Positions 1-8,161 of a DNA stretch of 64,000 bases are shown here, one piece after another; the stretch's first letter is position 1; every line of letters begins with the position of its first letter. The translations under genes and the position numbers were made by a program. The stretch is from Streptacidiphilus jeojiense. GTDB taxonomy: Bacteria > Actinomycetota > Actinomycetes > Streptomycetales > Streptomycetaceae. Where the stretch lies: positions 84,216 to 148,215 of the forward strand of contig NZ_JOEH01000024.1 of NCBI RefSeq assembly GCF_000719095.1. Reading direction: 5' to 3'. The notes under the pieces are model-generated. The model saw only the letters and a list, made by a program, of their open reading frames with translations, did not search any database and was not told the DNA's origin.

Positions 1-2
1 CC

Positions 3-404
3 AAGATGGACGGCTGCGCCGCGATCTACCCGTCGCTGGCGGCGATCTTCGTGGCCCAGGTCTACGGCATCCACCTCGGCATCGGCGACTACCTGCTGAT
101 CGCCTTCGTCTCGGTCATCGGCTCCGCCGCGACGGCCGGCCTCACCGGCGCCATCGTCATGCTGACCCTGACCCTCTCCACCCTCGGCCTCCCGCTGGAG
201 GGAGTCGGCCTGCTGATCGCCATCGACCCGATCCTGGACATGATGAGGACGGCCACCAACGTCGCCGGGCAGGCCGTGGTCCCGATCCTGGTCGCCGCGC
301 GCGAGGGCATCCTCGACCGCGAGAAGTTCAGCAGCGCCAAGGCGGAGTCCCTCTTCGACGAGGAGGACGCGCCGGCGGAGGAGCCGTCGCTCGTAGCTGT
401 GTGA
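3..404 (+). CDS. Dicarboxylate/amino acid:cation symporter, C-terminal fragment (DAACS family)
   Basis: Only the last 133 codons lie in the window; the gene starts upstream. The family couples uptake of C4-dicarboxylates, glutamate or aspartate to Na+ or H+ in the inner membrane. The fragment opens with KMDGCAAIYPSLAAI, corresponding to the NMDG(T/C)A region of the hairpin HP2/TM7 substrate site, with Lys where most relatives have Asn. It continues through the hydrophobic TM8 segment containing DPILDMMRTATNVAGQA, whose conserved Asp and Asn contact substrate and cation in GltPh-like proteins. An acidic cytoplasmic tail (about 30 residues, rich in E, D and A) ends the protein. The stop is followed 16 bases later by a strong hairpin. 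The family call is firm; the substrate cannot be judged from this part. Confidence 0.92.
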   Translation, partial: KMDGCAAIYPSLAAIFVAQVYGIHLGIGDYLLIAFVSVIGSAATAGLTGAIVMLTLTLSTLGLPLEGVGLLIAIDPILDMMRTATNVAGQAVVPILVAAREGILDREKFSSAKAESLFDEEDAPAEEPSLVAV

Positions 405-420
405 TCTGACCCGAGCCGGC

Positions 421-456
421 GTGGCCCCCGACCCCAGCAGCGGGGCCGGGGGCCAC
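421..456 (+). terminator. Rho-independent-type hairpin after the symporter gene
   Basis: GTGGCCCCCG (421-430) pairs perfectly with CGGGGGCCAC (447-456), and the interior can pair further (CCCC with GGGG). It lies 16 bases after the stop. No U-tract follows, as is usual in Streptomyces. Confidence 0.75.
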
Positions 457-537
457 GACTGTGCAGGGTCGCTTCGGTGAAGACGGTGGGCTGTCAGGCG
501 TGATCAGGGTGCCCTACGATCCCGTCGTGTCACCCGA

Positions 538-819
538 GTGCAACTCACAACGTCGGAGGTCTCGATCAGCGGCACTGAACCGGAGGCCACGAGGCCGTTC
601 CTGGCCTTTTTCCTCAAGCGGCCGCTGTTGGCGTTCTCCGCCTATGCGGCTGTGTTCGCTCTGGTGGGCATGCTGCCTGTATGGCTACCGCATGGCGACG
701 CATGGTTGGTGGTCGCCTTTCTCGCCCTGCTCTGCACTGTGGGAGAGACGATCAGGTGGCGGCGCCGACGTGGGGCGTCCAGGGAGCGCCGGGCACCGGA
801 ACACGACAAGGACACGTGA
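538..819 (+). CDS. Small putative membrane protein, unrecognised
   Basis: This 93-residue protein starts at GTG without a convincing Shine-Dalgarno sequence, so the start is tentative. It has two hydrophobic stretches, roughly residues 29-49 (LLAFSAYAAVFALVGMLPVWL) and 54-70 (AWLVVAFLALLCTVGE), followed by a very basic segment (RWRRRRGASRERR), which suggests two membrane spans with a cytoplasmic C-terminus. I recognise no family. It sits between two copies of the symporter gene's 3' end (368-456 and 906-988), so it may have arrived by insertion or survived a tandem duplication. Composition and frame look coding, but this could also be a fortuitous open frame. Confidence 0.5.
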   Translation: MQLTTSEVSISGTEPEATRPFLAFFLKRPLLAFSAYAAVFALVGMLPVWLPHGDAWLVVAFLALLCTVGETIRWRRRRGASRERRAPEHDKDT

Positions 820-905
820 GCCTGTGCGTGAAAGCACCGCGACCGGCGATCGTGCGAGTAGTCGGATCAGTTCGGTGCCTTCGTCAGACTCTTAACCACC
901 TGGAA

Positions 906-988
906 CGCGCTGACGGAGGAACCGTCGCTCGTCACTTCGTGATCTGACCTGAGCCAACACGACCCCCGGAACCAGTGGTGGCGCCGGG
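906..988 (+). repeat. Diverged duplicate of the symporter gene 3' end and its terminator
   Basis: Bases 906-955 align with 368-417 at a constant offset of 538. Both read GGAGGA(G/A)CCGTCGCTCGT, then GTGATCTGACC and GAGCC. In the first copy this encodes the last residues of the symporter (EEPSLVAV, stop); here it reads EEPSLVTS, stop, with no open gene in front. The following hairpin is also mirrored: CCCCGG...CCGGGG around 964-988 corresponds to the terminator at 421-456. This is a pseudogene tail, either left by a deleted second symporter gene or created by insertion of the small gene at 538-819. The rest of 820-1042 shows no supportable gene. Confidence 0.7.
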
Positions 989-1042
989 GTTTCAAGCGTT
1001 ATCTCTGACTGGTGATCCGACGGCAGGTCTGCGCAATCAGCG

Positions 1043-1594
1043 CTAAGGTGCCCAGTGTCCAGATCCGAGGTCCTGGTTGAGCGTTTTGATTTGCCCTGTC
1101 CCGGGTAGCTGAATTTTCACCGTGCTCGCCTTCACCACGGTCCATTGGTCGGATGCAACCGCATATGGAGTGAAGGTCCATATTTCCCGATCATTGGCAG
1201 GACACATGTTTGTCAGGTCATGTCCGCAGCTGATGGCATACGGATTTTCCTCCTCGAGGACGGGTCCCGTCGTGTACAGCCTCAGTCCCGTTGAAGCGAG
1301 CGATATGTTCGCGCACTGCGGGAAATATGTTGGCGAACCGATATCCTGACACATGGCCTCCACGGCGGGAACTGCCTCGCCGTACTGGTCCTTGTAGAGA
1401 TCGGAGCAGACGACGGCCTGGGTGACGGTGTCGTCGCCGATCACCGTGCAGACATGGTCCATGAGCGTCCAGCCGGTAGGCGTCCCTGATGCGGCGGTAA
1501 TCGTGTCGCTCGTTTGGGCTGCCGCAGTGGACAGGGGCAGAGTGAACGTAGCGGCAATCACGGTGGGCAGCAGTGCGATCAGTCGCAATTTCAT
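1043..1594 (-). CDS. Secreted cysteine-containing protein, unrecognised
   Basis: This 183-residue protein starts at ATG 1594, chosen because GGGAGAAG lies just upstream and because translation then begins directly with a Sec signal peptide: MKLRLIALLPTVIAATF followed by TLPLSTAAAQT, with probable cleavage after AAA near residue 27. An in-frame ATG at 1645 would put 17 polar residues in front of the signal and is unlikely. The mature part has six cysteines (in VCTV, VCSD, MCQD, QCAN, SCGH, MCPA), so up to three disulfides are possible. No catalytic motif or known domain is evident. Third-position GC is lower than in neighbouring genes, and the 1.0-1.9 kb stretch is AT-richer overall, which hints at horizontal transfer. 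Confidence 0.75.
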   Translation of the reverse strand: MKLRLIALLPTVIAATFTLPLSTAAAQTSDTITAASGTPTGWTLMDHVCTVIGDDTVTQAVVCSDLYKDQYGEAVPAVEAMCQDIGSPTYFPQCANISLASTGLRLYTTGPVLEEENPYAISCGHDLTNMCPANDREIWTFTPYAVASDQWTVVKASTVKIQLPGTGQIKTLNQDLGSGHWAP

Positions 1595-2184
1595 CGCTTC
1601 TCCCGGAAGGATCAGATGCGTGTGCATCATGCAGCGGTTCGGCATCGGGAGTACATCACAGTCTCATCGGGCGAGCAATAAGGCACTATTGCGGATCATG
1701 AAATTTGCCGACCCCGAATGCATTCCATGCCGGGATCCAGCTGGCATAATCATTGATTTGCCGGGGTTCGGCATGCTCGTGGCTTTTCTCCGCGTTCGCC
1801 GCATTGCATCGCGCGCATAAAGGGGTGAATCGGTCCGGCAATGGTTTGGCAAAATTCGTCTACTCGCCAGCGGGGGTTTCCGCATGCGCTGTCATGCGTG
1901 TCGTGGCCGAATACTAGTAGTGGAGCTGCGCAGTCGGATCCAGGCGCATGACGGCCATGTGGACGCATTCGGATTCGGCCGGTGGACCCACCATCTTGTC
2001 GATGATGGTCGAGGCAGTCTCCCTGGACCTGCGCGCGCCTTGGACCTCGACCAGGTGGGGGAACGTACCAGTACGACGTTCATGCCCAGTCCCAGGAGGA
2101 GCCGGAGAAGGACAGTCTCAGTCCGGCCCCTGGCTCCTGGCCTCAGCAGTCGAGCTGGGGCCAGGACTGCCGCCCACCGCGGGG
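1595..2184. other. Gene-poor, AT-richer stretch
   Basis: I see no gene I can support here. The 1600-1900 part is markedly AT-richer than the rest of the window. On the minus strand a short open stretch ending at the TAG at 1914-1916 reads ...VHMAVMRLDPTAQLHY and has a protein-like composition, but it has no credible start and could be the tail of a decayed gene. A promoter for the secreted protein at 1043-1594 should lie just above 1594. Confidence 0.4.
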
Positions 2185-2751
2185 CTAGTCCGCACAGTCG
2201 AACACCTTCTCGGGGTTCCGGGGATCTGCTCGGCTCACGAGGTCGGTGATCGAGGTCAACGGGTTCGGCATCACGGTTCTCCGGTTGAAGTAGGAACCCG
2301 GGATCGAGATTTCGACGTAGACGTCCTGTTTGACGGTGGTGTACTTCTCGCCACCACCGGGAAGCGCCTCCGGGAGCCAGCAGAGGCCGCCGACGTCCCA
2401 GGAGGCGGCCAGCGCGTTGTACTTGTTGCCGCTGGCTGGGTTGATCACTGCTGGGATGGTCACGCCGCAGCGCAGTGTGATCGCGGGTGATCCCCAGGCT
2501 GCCGTGGTCGTGCTCCTCGGCGAAACGGATCTGCGCTGCTGGCCGCCGAAGTCCTGTGGGAGCGCCGCTTGAAGGGCGGCGCATTCAGCGGTCTGCCGGC
2601 CGACCGGAGGCGGGAACGCGGGGCGGACATCCGCTGAACCCGAGCATGCCGAGCAGAGCCCGGTGGTGGCGCCGATAAGGAGTAGCCCGAACGGGCGACC
2701 GATGTGCCGGAGGTGCCGCTTGCGGTGAGGATCCGGGTCCGTTGGGGGCAT
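2185..2751 (-). CDS. DUF3515-type lipoprotein
   Basis: This 188-residue protein has a basic N-terminus (HRKRHLRHIGR), a hydrophobic stretch (PFGLLLIGATTGLC) and a lipobox-like SAC ahead of the presumed lipidated Cys, so it is probably a cell-surface lipoprotein. The body carries hallmarks of DUF3515: CAALQAALP, an RR pair (QQRRSV), AAWGSPAITLRCGV, WLPEALPG and the closing VYVEISIPGSYF stretch. The family is common and of unknown function in Streptomyces. The start at ATG 2751 is chosen to place the signal at the N-terminus; an in-frame ATG at 2862 gives an implausible extension, and no strong ribosome site supports either. It is followed by about 40 residues without a clear match. Confidence 0.8.
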   Translation of the reverse strand: MPPTDPDPHRKRHLRHIGRPFGLLLIGATTGLCSACSGSADVRPAFPPPVGRQTAECAALQAALPQDFGGQQRRSVSPRSTTTAAWGSPAITLRCGVTIPAVINPASGNKYNALAASWDVGGLCWLPEALPGGGEKYTTVKQDVYVEISIPGSYFNRRTVMPNPLTSITDLVSRADPRNPEKVFDCAD

Positions 2752-2991
2752 CTGGAGACCATAGCCATCGCGGTTCGCGCACTCGCACGCGCCCTGGCCC
2801 GGTCCGTCCAGGGTTTCGCGCTCGGCCTGCAACGGCATTCGCCGGGCCGCGATCGCACCCACCGTCTCCGGGGCTCCGCCCCGAAAGCGGCCAACTACGG
2901 GAGGGGGTGCCCCGGTTGGGCGCCGTAGGCCCGTGGCGGGGGCGTGCCGGGCGGGCCGGGGGGCGTGCGGCGGGTCGAGTCGTCTGAACTC

Positions 2992-3090
2992 GGGTCACTT
3001 CTCGTACAAGGGGTCACTCGTCGTACGGAGATGTCGGATATATCCGGGCATTCGCGTAGATCAAGTGACCCCATGTACGAGAAGTGACCC
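2992..3090. repeat. Dispersed long-hairpin element, copy 1
   Basis: The arms 2992-3018 and 3064-3090 are inverted repeats pairing at 26 of 27 positions, separated by 45 nt. Each arm contains two GGGTCACT boxes spaced about 17 nt apart. The centre contains GTACG, CGGGCATT and GATCAAGTGAC, all also present in the second copy at 12641-12760. No coding potential is apparent. The 2752-2991 flank, upstream of the DUF3515 gene, shows no gene. Confidence 0.8.
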
Positions 3091-3132
3091 AAAGTGTAGA
3101 GGGCACCTATCTGGAGAATCGCTTCTTCGGTC

Positions 3133-3268
3133 GCACCACCAACTGCCCCGCCGCCCGGCAACGGCGAGAGCCCGCACCCTCCCTGCTCCTGTCGCCGCGA
3201 GCGCAGCGAGCAGCAGCAACAAGCCACGGGCGGGGGCGGGCGGCAGCGGTGGTGCCATGTAAGCCACC
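3133..3268 (+). repeat. Dispersed repeat, copy A (73-nt core at 3196-3268)
   Basis: The core begins CGCGAGCGCAGCGAGC and ends CCATGTAAGCCACC. It matches 12877-12949 (same orientation) and 12472-12544 (opposite orientation) at about 70 of 73 positions. The 63 nt before the core (3133-3195) also match the corresponding flank of the 12.8 kb copy. It sits immediately after hairpin copy 1, in the same order as at 12.7-12.9 kb, so hairpin plus repeat behave as one unit. Confidence 0.8.
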
Positions 3269-3340
3269 TGCGGGTGCCGCCCCCGGCGGTGGGGGCCGGC
3301 TCCCCGTCCTATCCGGGTGATCCTCATCCGCTTTTCAACG

Positions 3341-3370
3341 TTGACACTCCGGTAACAAGGGACAGATACT
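3341..3370 (+). promoter_or_regulatory. Candidate vegetative promoter for the PucR-like gene
   Basis: A perfect -35 box TTGACA (3341-3346) is followed after 18 nt by GATACT (3365-3370), a tolerable -10 for the HrdB-type sigma factor. This predicts an untranslated leader of about 145 nt before the ATG at 3524. The region is AT-richer than its surroundings. Confidence 0.5.
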
Positions 3371-3523
3371 GCGTCTCAGGCATCATTGTTTGGCATTGCT
3401 GCATGAAATTGTGCGCAGATTCTTCACGTCGGGGGATGTGATTCTCCGGAAGCTGCCATCGATTGCTGGCAATTATCGAAATTGCTGCATCGGCAGGTAT
3501 TCCGGACCGACGCAGGAGGTTTG

Positions 3524-4774
3524 ATGGCCGTTTCGACCCAGCTCCAGGGGCCTGTCCGGCGCCTGAGCCAGCCTCAGGCACAGGCCCGGGCGTACATGCA
3601 GGCGCGTCCGTGGGCGGCGTTGCCGTCCGGGCTTTCGGCGCTGATCAGGGCCGAGAATGTGCGGCTGGTGCCGGAGATCGTGCAGGAGATACGCCGTCAG
3701 ATTCCCGAGTACGCGAGGCCGCTGGACGGCCGGTTCGGGGTGGGAATCCAGCAGGGCGCGGCGCGGGCCGTGGCGCAGTTCGCCGAGTTGGTCGCGGACG
3801 ATCGTGCCTGCCCGGAGGAATCGCTCCAGGTGTACCGGGCGCTGGGACGCGGTGAGTGGCGCGAGGGGCGCAGCCTGGACGCGTTGCAGGCGGCCTACCG
3901 GCTGGGGGCCAGGCTGGCGTGGCGTCGGTACGCCCGGCTGGCGCGTCGGGCCGGGGTGCCGGCGGTGGCGATGACGGCGCTCGCGGAGGCGATCTTCGCC
4001 CACATCGACGAGATGGCCGCGGCCTCGGTCGAGGGCTACGCCGAGGCGCGCGCGGACGCGGCCGGCACGCTGCGACGGGCCCGGCGGAGGCTGGTGCAGC
4101 TGCTGGTCGGCGGCGCGGCCGAACCGGTGCTGACGGAGTGCTCGCGGGCGGCCCGGTACCCGCTGCCGGAGCGGATCGCCGCGGTGGCGCTGCGCACGGA
4201 CGGGCTGCTCGGCGCGGCCGCCGGGCTGCGGACCATGCCGTCGGTGCTCGCCGACCTGGAGGGGCAGGGCCAGGAGCCCTGCCTGTTCCTCGCCGATCCC
4301 GAGCTGCCGGGCAGGGTCGAGCAGTTGGCCGCGGTCCTGGCCGACCGTACGGCGGTGCTGGGGCCGGCGGTCCCGGTCGTGCAGGCGGCGCAGTCGCTGC
4401 GCTGGGCCCGTACCGTGGCCGCGCGGCTGCCCGCGGACGCGGAACCGGGACTGGTGCACTGCGACAACCAGCTGTCGTCGGTCCTGCTGCTGGGCGACGA
4501 GGACCTGGTCAAGCTGCTGGCGGCGCGTCGGCTGGCGCCGCTGGAGGGGTTGACCGGGAAGCGCAGGGAGCGGCTGGAGGAGACGCTGCTGGCGTGGTTG
4601 GAGACGTCCAGCGGCAGCGCTCCGGAGGTCGCCGCGCGGCTGGGCCTGCACCCGCAGACGGTGCGGCAGCGGATGCGCGGCATCGACGAGCTGTTCGGGG
4701 AGGCGCTGTCGGATCCGGACGCCCGCTTCGAGATCGAGCTGGCGCTGCGCGGTCGGCGGCTGCAGGCGCGCTGA
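3524..4774 (+). CDS. PucR-family transcriptional regulator
   Basis: This 416-residue protein starts at ATG 3524, fixed by a perfect AGGAGG six bases upstream. The N-terminal 300 residues form an Ala/Leu/Arg-rich, mostly helical region with an embedded GGDEF-like fold typical of PucR/CdaR proteins. The last about 70 residues (near 345-412) carry the family's C-terminal helix-turn-helix: a LLAWLETSSGSAPEVAARLG stretch followed by LHPQTVRQRMRGIDELFG. That pattern (helix, then V-A-x-x-L-x-x-H-x-x-T-V-x-x-R) is diagnostic. Effector and targets are unknown. It is monocistronic: its own TTGACA promoter lies upstream, and a strong hairpin 60 bases downstream separates it from the convergent cold-shock gene. 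Confidence 0.85.
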   Translation: MAVSTQLQGPVRRLSQPQAQARAYMQARPWAALPSGLSALIRAENVRLVPEIVQEIRRQIPEYARPLDGRFGVGIQQGAARAVAQFAELVADDRACPEESLQVYRALGRGEWREGRSLDALQAAYRLGARLAWRRYARLARRAGVPAVAMTALAEAIFAHIDEMAAASVEGYAEARADAAGTLRRARRRLVQLLVGGAAEPVLTECSRAARYPLPERIAAVALRTDGLLGAAAGLRTMPSVLADLEGQGQEPCLFLADPELPGRVEQLAAVLADRTAVLGPAVPVVQAAQSLRWARTVAARLPADAEPGLVHCDNQLSSVLLLGDEDLVKLLAARRLAPLEGLTGKRRERLEETLLAWLETSSGSAPEVAARLGLHPQTVRQRMRGIDELFGEALSDPDARFEIELALRGRRLQAR

Positions 4775-4834
4775 CCTTCGCGGGAGCTCGCCCCCGTGTG
4801 ACGGGCAGGTAGAACAGAACAGAACAGGACAGGC

Positions 4835-4871
4835 AGAGGGCCCGTCGTCGCTGCAGCGGCGCGGGCCCTCT
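4835..4871. terminator. Bidirectional terminator between PucR-like and csp genes
   Basis: AGAGGGCCCG (4835-4844) pairs with CGGGCCCTCT (4862-4871). The loop contains a further GCTGCAGC palindrome. It serves two convergent genes. Confidence 0.8.
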
Positions 4872-4951
4872 TGGGTGGTGCTGTACTAGCCACCGGGCGA
4901 TCGTGCGGCCCGATCTTGGATGATCAGGAGCGGGTGATCAGTGGATGGGAT

Positions 4952-5155
4952 TCAGATCGCGGTGACGTTCTCCGCCTGCGGGCCCTTCGGACCCTGCGTG
5001 ACGTCGAACTCCACGGTCTGGTTCTCCTCAAGCGAGCGGAAGCCGTTCGCGTTGATGGCGGAGTAGTGGACGAAGACGTCGGGGCCGCCGCCGTCCTGGG
5101 CGATGAAGCCGAAGCCCTTCTCGGCGTTGAACCACTTGACGGTTCCGGTCGCCAT
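4952..5155 (-). CDS. Cold-shock protein (CspA/CspB family)
   Basis: This is a 67-residue single cold-shock domain, the usual length. It binds single-stranded RNA/DNA and acts as an RNA chaperone. Both RNA-binding motifs are present: RNP1 KGFGFI (residues 13-18) and RNP2 VFVHY (27-31), plus the starting [10 protein letters not shown]. The ATG at 5155 is preceded by AAGGAGAACGGT, a clear ribosome site. The leader up to about 5320 is open in frame but not coding-like. The gene is divergent from mqnA and convergent with the PucR-like gene. Such genes are usually controlled post-transcriptionally through a long structured leader, which this one also seems to have. Confidence 0.97.
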   Translation of the reverse strand: MATGTVKWFNAEKGFGFIAQDGGGPDVFVHYSAINANGFRSLEENQTVEFDVTQGPKGPQAENVTAI

Positions 5156-5270
5156 ACCGTTCTCCTTGCGAGGGACGTAAAGGACGCCACACCTCGTGGC
5201 GCCCGGTCCGCTGCGCTGATCGCCCCGCTTCAGGTACTTCTGTGACAAAGCTTCTGAAAACGACAGAAGC
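5156..5270 (-). promoter_or_regulatory. Structured 5' leader of the cold-shock gene
   Basis: Two hairpins precede the ribosome site: CGCCAC/GTGGCG (5185-5190 with 5196-5201) and CTTCTG/CAGAAG (5251-5256 with 5264-5269). The motif CTTCTG also recurs at 5238-5243. Cold-shock mRNAs in several bacteria carry long regulatory leaders; that this one acts so is inference. Confidence 0.35.
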
Positions 5271-5339
5271 CCGCGGTCACATGCTCCGCAGGCTCGAGTA
5301 CTGCATGGGAAATCAAACTGCAACTGCGGAAAACCCTAG

Positions 5340-6305
<966 letters not shown>

Positions 6306-6339
6306 CAGGCCGTCGCTCCGGCGGACATGATGGCCAGTC

Positions 6340-8073
6340 ATGGAACCGTTGGGGGCGGGAGATCCGCGACAGATCGGGGCGTACCGGCTGCTGGGGCGGC
6401 TCGGTGCGGGCGGCATGGGCCGGGTCTACCTGGGCCGGACGGCGGGGGGCCGCACCGTCGCGGTGAAGCTGGTGCGGACCGACCTGGCCGACGACACCGA
6501 CTTCCGGGCCCGCTTCCGCCAGGAGGTCGCGGCGGCGCGCCGGGTCGGAGGGGTCTGGACCGCGCCGGTGCTGGACGCCGACACCGAGAGCGAACAGCCC
6601 TGGGTGGCCACCGGGTACGTCCCCGGCCCCGGACTGGACGTCGCGGTACGGGACTTCGGGGTGCTGCCGGAGGACTCGGTGCGGATGCTGGGGGTCGGGC
6701 TCGCCGACTCGCTGGCCGCGGTCCACGCCACCGGGCTGGTGCACCGCGACCTGAAGCCGTCCAACGTGCTGCTCACCCTGGACGGGCCGCGGCTGATCGA
6801 CTTCGGGATCGCCCGGGCCCTGGACGCGGCGACGGCGCTGACCCGGTCCGGGTACGTGGTCGGCTCGCCCGGCTACATGTCACCGGAGCAGGGCGCGGGG
6901 GAGGCGGCGGGACCCGCGAGCGACGTCTTCGCGCTGGGCGGGGTGCTGGCCTTCGCGACGACGGGCGCCGGACCCTTCGGCGACAGCGGGACCTCGCCGG
7001 TGCTGCTGCTGTACCGGGTGCTGCACGAGGCGCCGCGGCTGGAGGGGTTCCCGGACGGGCCGCTGCGCGCCGCGGTGGAGCGTTGCCTGGCGAAGGAGCC
7101 GGGGGATCGCCCGAGCCTGGAGGAACTGCGGACGGTACTGGGCGGGGTCGGCCCGTCCGACGGCTGGCTGCCACCGCTGCTGGTCGCCTCGGTGGGGCGG
7201 CGGACGGCCGAGCTGCTGGACCTGGAGACGGTGGGGGAGGCCGTCACGCCGGTGCCCGGGGGATTCGGCCCTGCGCCGGTGATGGATGCCACACCGGTGC
7301 CGGGAACGGGGGCGGGAACGGGAGCAGGAGCAGGGACAGGAGCCGGAGTGGGGGCGGCGTCCGTCTCGGACACTCCTCCCATGGCGGCACCACCCACTCG
7401 GCAGCAGCCACCGCCGCCACCCCCGCAGTCCGGTCGCGGCCGGACGCCGGTGCTGGTCGGCGGTGTGGTGCTGCTGGTGGTGCTCGCCGCGGTGCTGGTC
7501 CCGCTGCTGCTGCGCAACAACGGCGGTACCGGGAGCACCGGAGGCTCCCTCGGGACCGGCACGGTGACGACGACGACCACCGCGTCCACCACGCCTTCCA
7601 CCTCCCCTTCCAGCACGGCCTCCGTCACCACCTCGGCCTCCGCCACCGAGACCCCCACCGCCGCCGGCCCGACCCCGCCGGCCGCCCCGTCCCCAGGTCC
7701 GAGCAGCCCCAACGCCGTTCCGGCCGTCTTCCTGGGCACCTGGACCGGGACGCTGGTCACCTCCGACGGCCTGCTCAGCGAGCCCTATGCGATCGCCATC
7801 CGGCCGGGGCCGGTCGGGGCCGAGAACACCACCAGCATCACCACCGTGACCGGACTGGCCGGCCTGTCCTGCCTGGGCGGCGACCGGCTGGTGTCGTCCA
7901 CCGCGTCCTCGATCACCTTCAAGGACCGGCTGCTGCCGGGCAGCAGTACGGGCAGTTGCTCGGCCGCCTCCGACACCCAGGTCTTCACCCTCAACCCCGA
8001 CGGCACGCTGCACTACCAGGACAACGGCGCAGGCAGCGGGACGCCCAGCGGCGACTTGCACAAGGCGGGGTAG
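6340..8073 (+). CDS. Transmembrane serine/threonine protein kinase (PknB-like)
   Basis: This 577-residue protein has a cytoplasmic kinase domain (residues about 12-270) with glycine loop LGAGGMGRVYLG (21-32), catalytic Lys43, HRDLKPSN (135-142) and DFG (154-156), then SPEQ in place of APE. A Pro/Gly/Ala-rich linker leads to one membrane span (about 371-391, LVGGVVLLVVLAAVLVPLLL) and a Ser/Thr-rich outer stalk. The outer domain from about residue 460 (VFLGTWTGTL ...) has two cysteines and resembles the small lipocalin-like beta domain found in some actinobacterial kinases. It has no PASTA repeats. It sits between mqnA and mqnC with the same strand; whether it senses envelope or respiratory state is unknown. 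Confidence 0.95.
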   Translation: MEPLGAGDPRQIGAYRLLGRLGAGGMGRVYLGRTAGGRTVAVKLVRTDLADDTDFRARFRQEVAAARRVGGVWTAPVLDADTESEQPWVATGYVPGPGLDVAVRDFGVLPEDSVRMLGVGLADSLAAVHATGLVHRDLKPSNVLLTLDGPRLIDFGIARALDAATALTRSGYVVGSPGYMSPEQGAGEAAGPASDVFALGGVLAFATTGAGPFGDSGTSPVLLLYRVLHEAPRLEGFPDGPLRAAVERCLAKEPGDRPSLEELRTVLGGVGPSDGWLPPLLVASVGRRTAELLDLETVGEAVTPVPGGFGPAPVMDATPVPGTGAGTGAGAGTGAGVGAASVSDTPPMAAPPTRQQPPPPPPQSGRGRTPVLVGGVVLLVVLAAVLVPLLLRNNGGTGSTGGSLGTGTVTTTTTASTTPSTSPSSTASVTTSASATETPTAAGPTPPAAPSPGPSSPNAVPAVFLGTWTGTLVTSDGLLSEPYAIAIRPGPVGAENTTSITTVTGLAGLSCLGGDRLVSSTASSITFKDRLLPGSSTGSCSAASDTQVFTLNPDGTLHYQDNGAGSGTPSGDLHKAG

Positions 8074-8161
8074 GGGCGCTGGCGTAGTCTGGGCGGCGAC
8101 CGTATGGACGTGTCGGACCGCAGCAGTGATGAGACAAGCAGTGACGAGAGAGGACGCCGAG

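Noticed and set aside
461..895. 144-codon plus-strand frame overlapping the small membrane protein
   Set aside because: It is Arg/Ser-rich with no signal or spans, whereas the overlapping frame at 538-819 has clear membrane segments.
1914..2100. Minus-strand open stretch ending VHMAVMRLDPTAQLHY
   Set aside because: Composition is protein-like but there is no credible start, domain or ribosome site, so it is recorded only in the region note.
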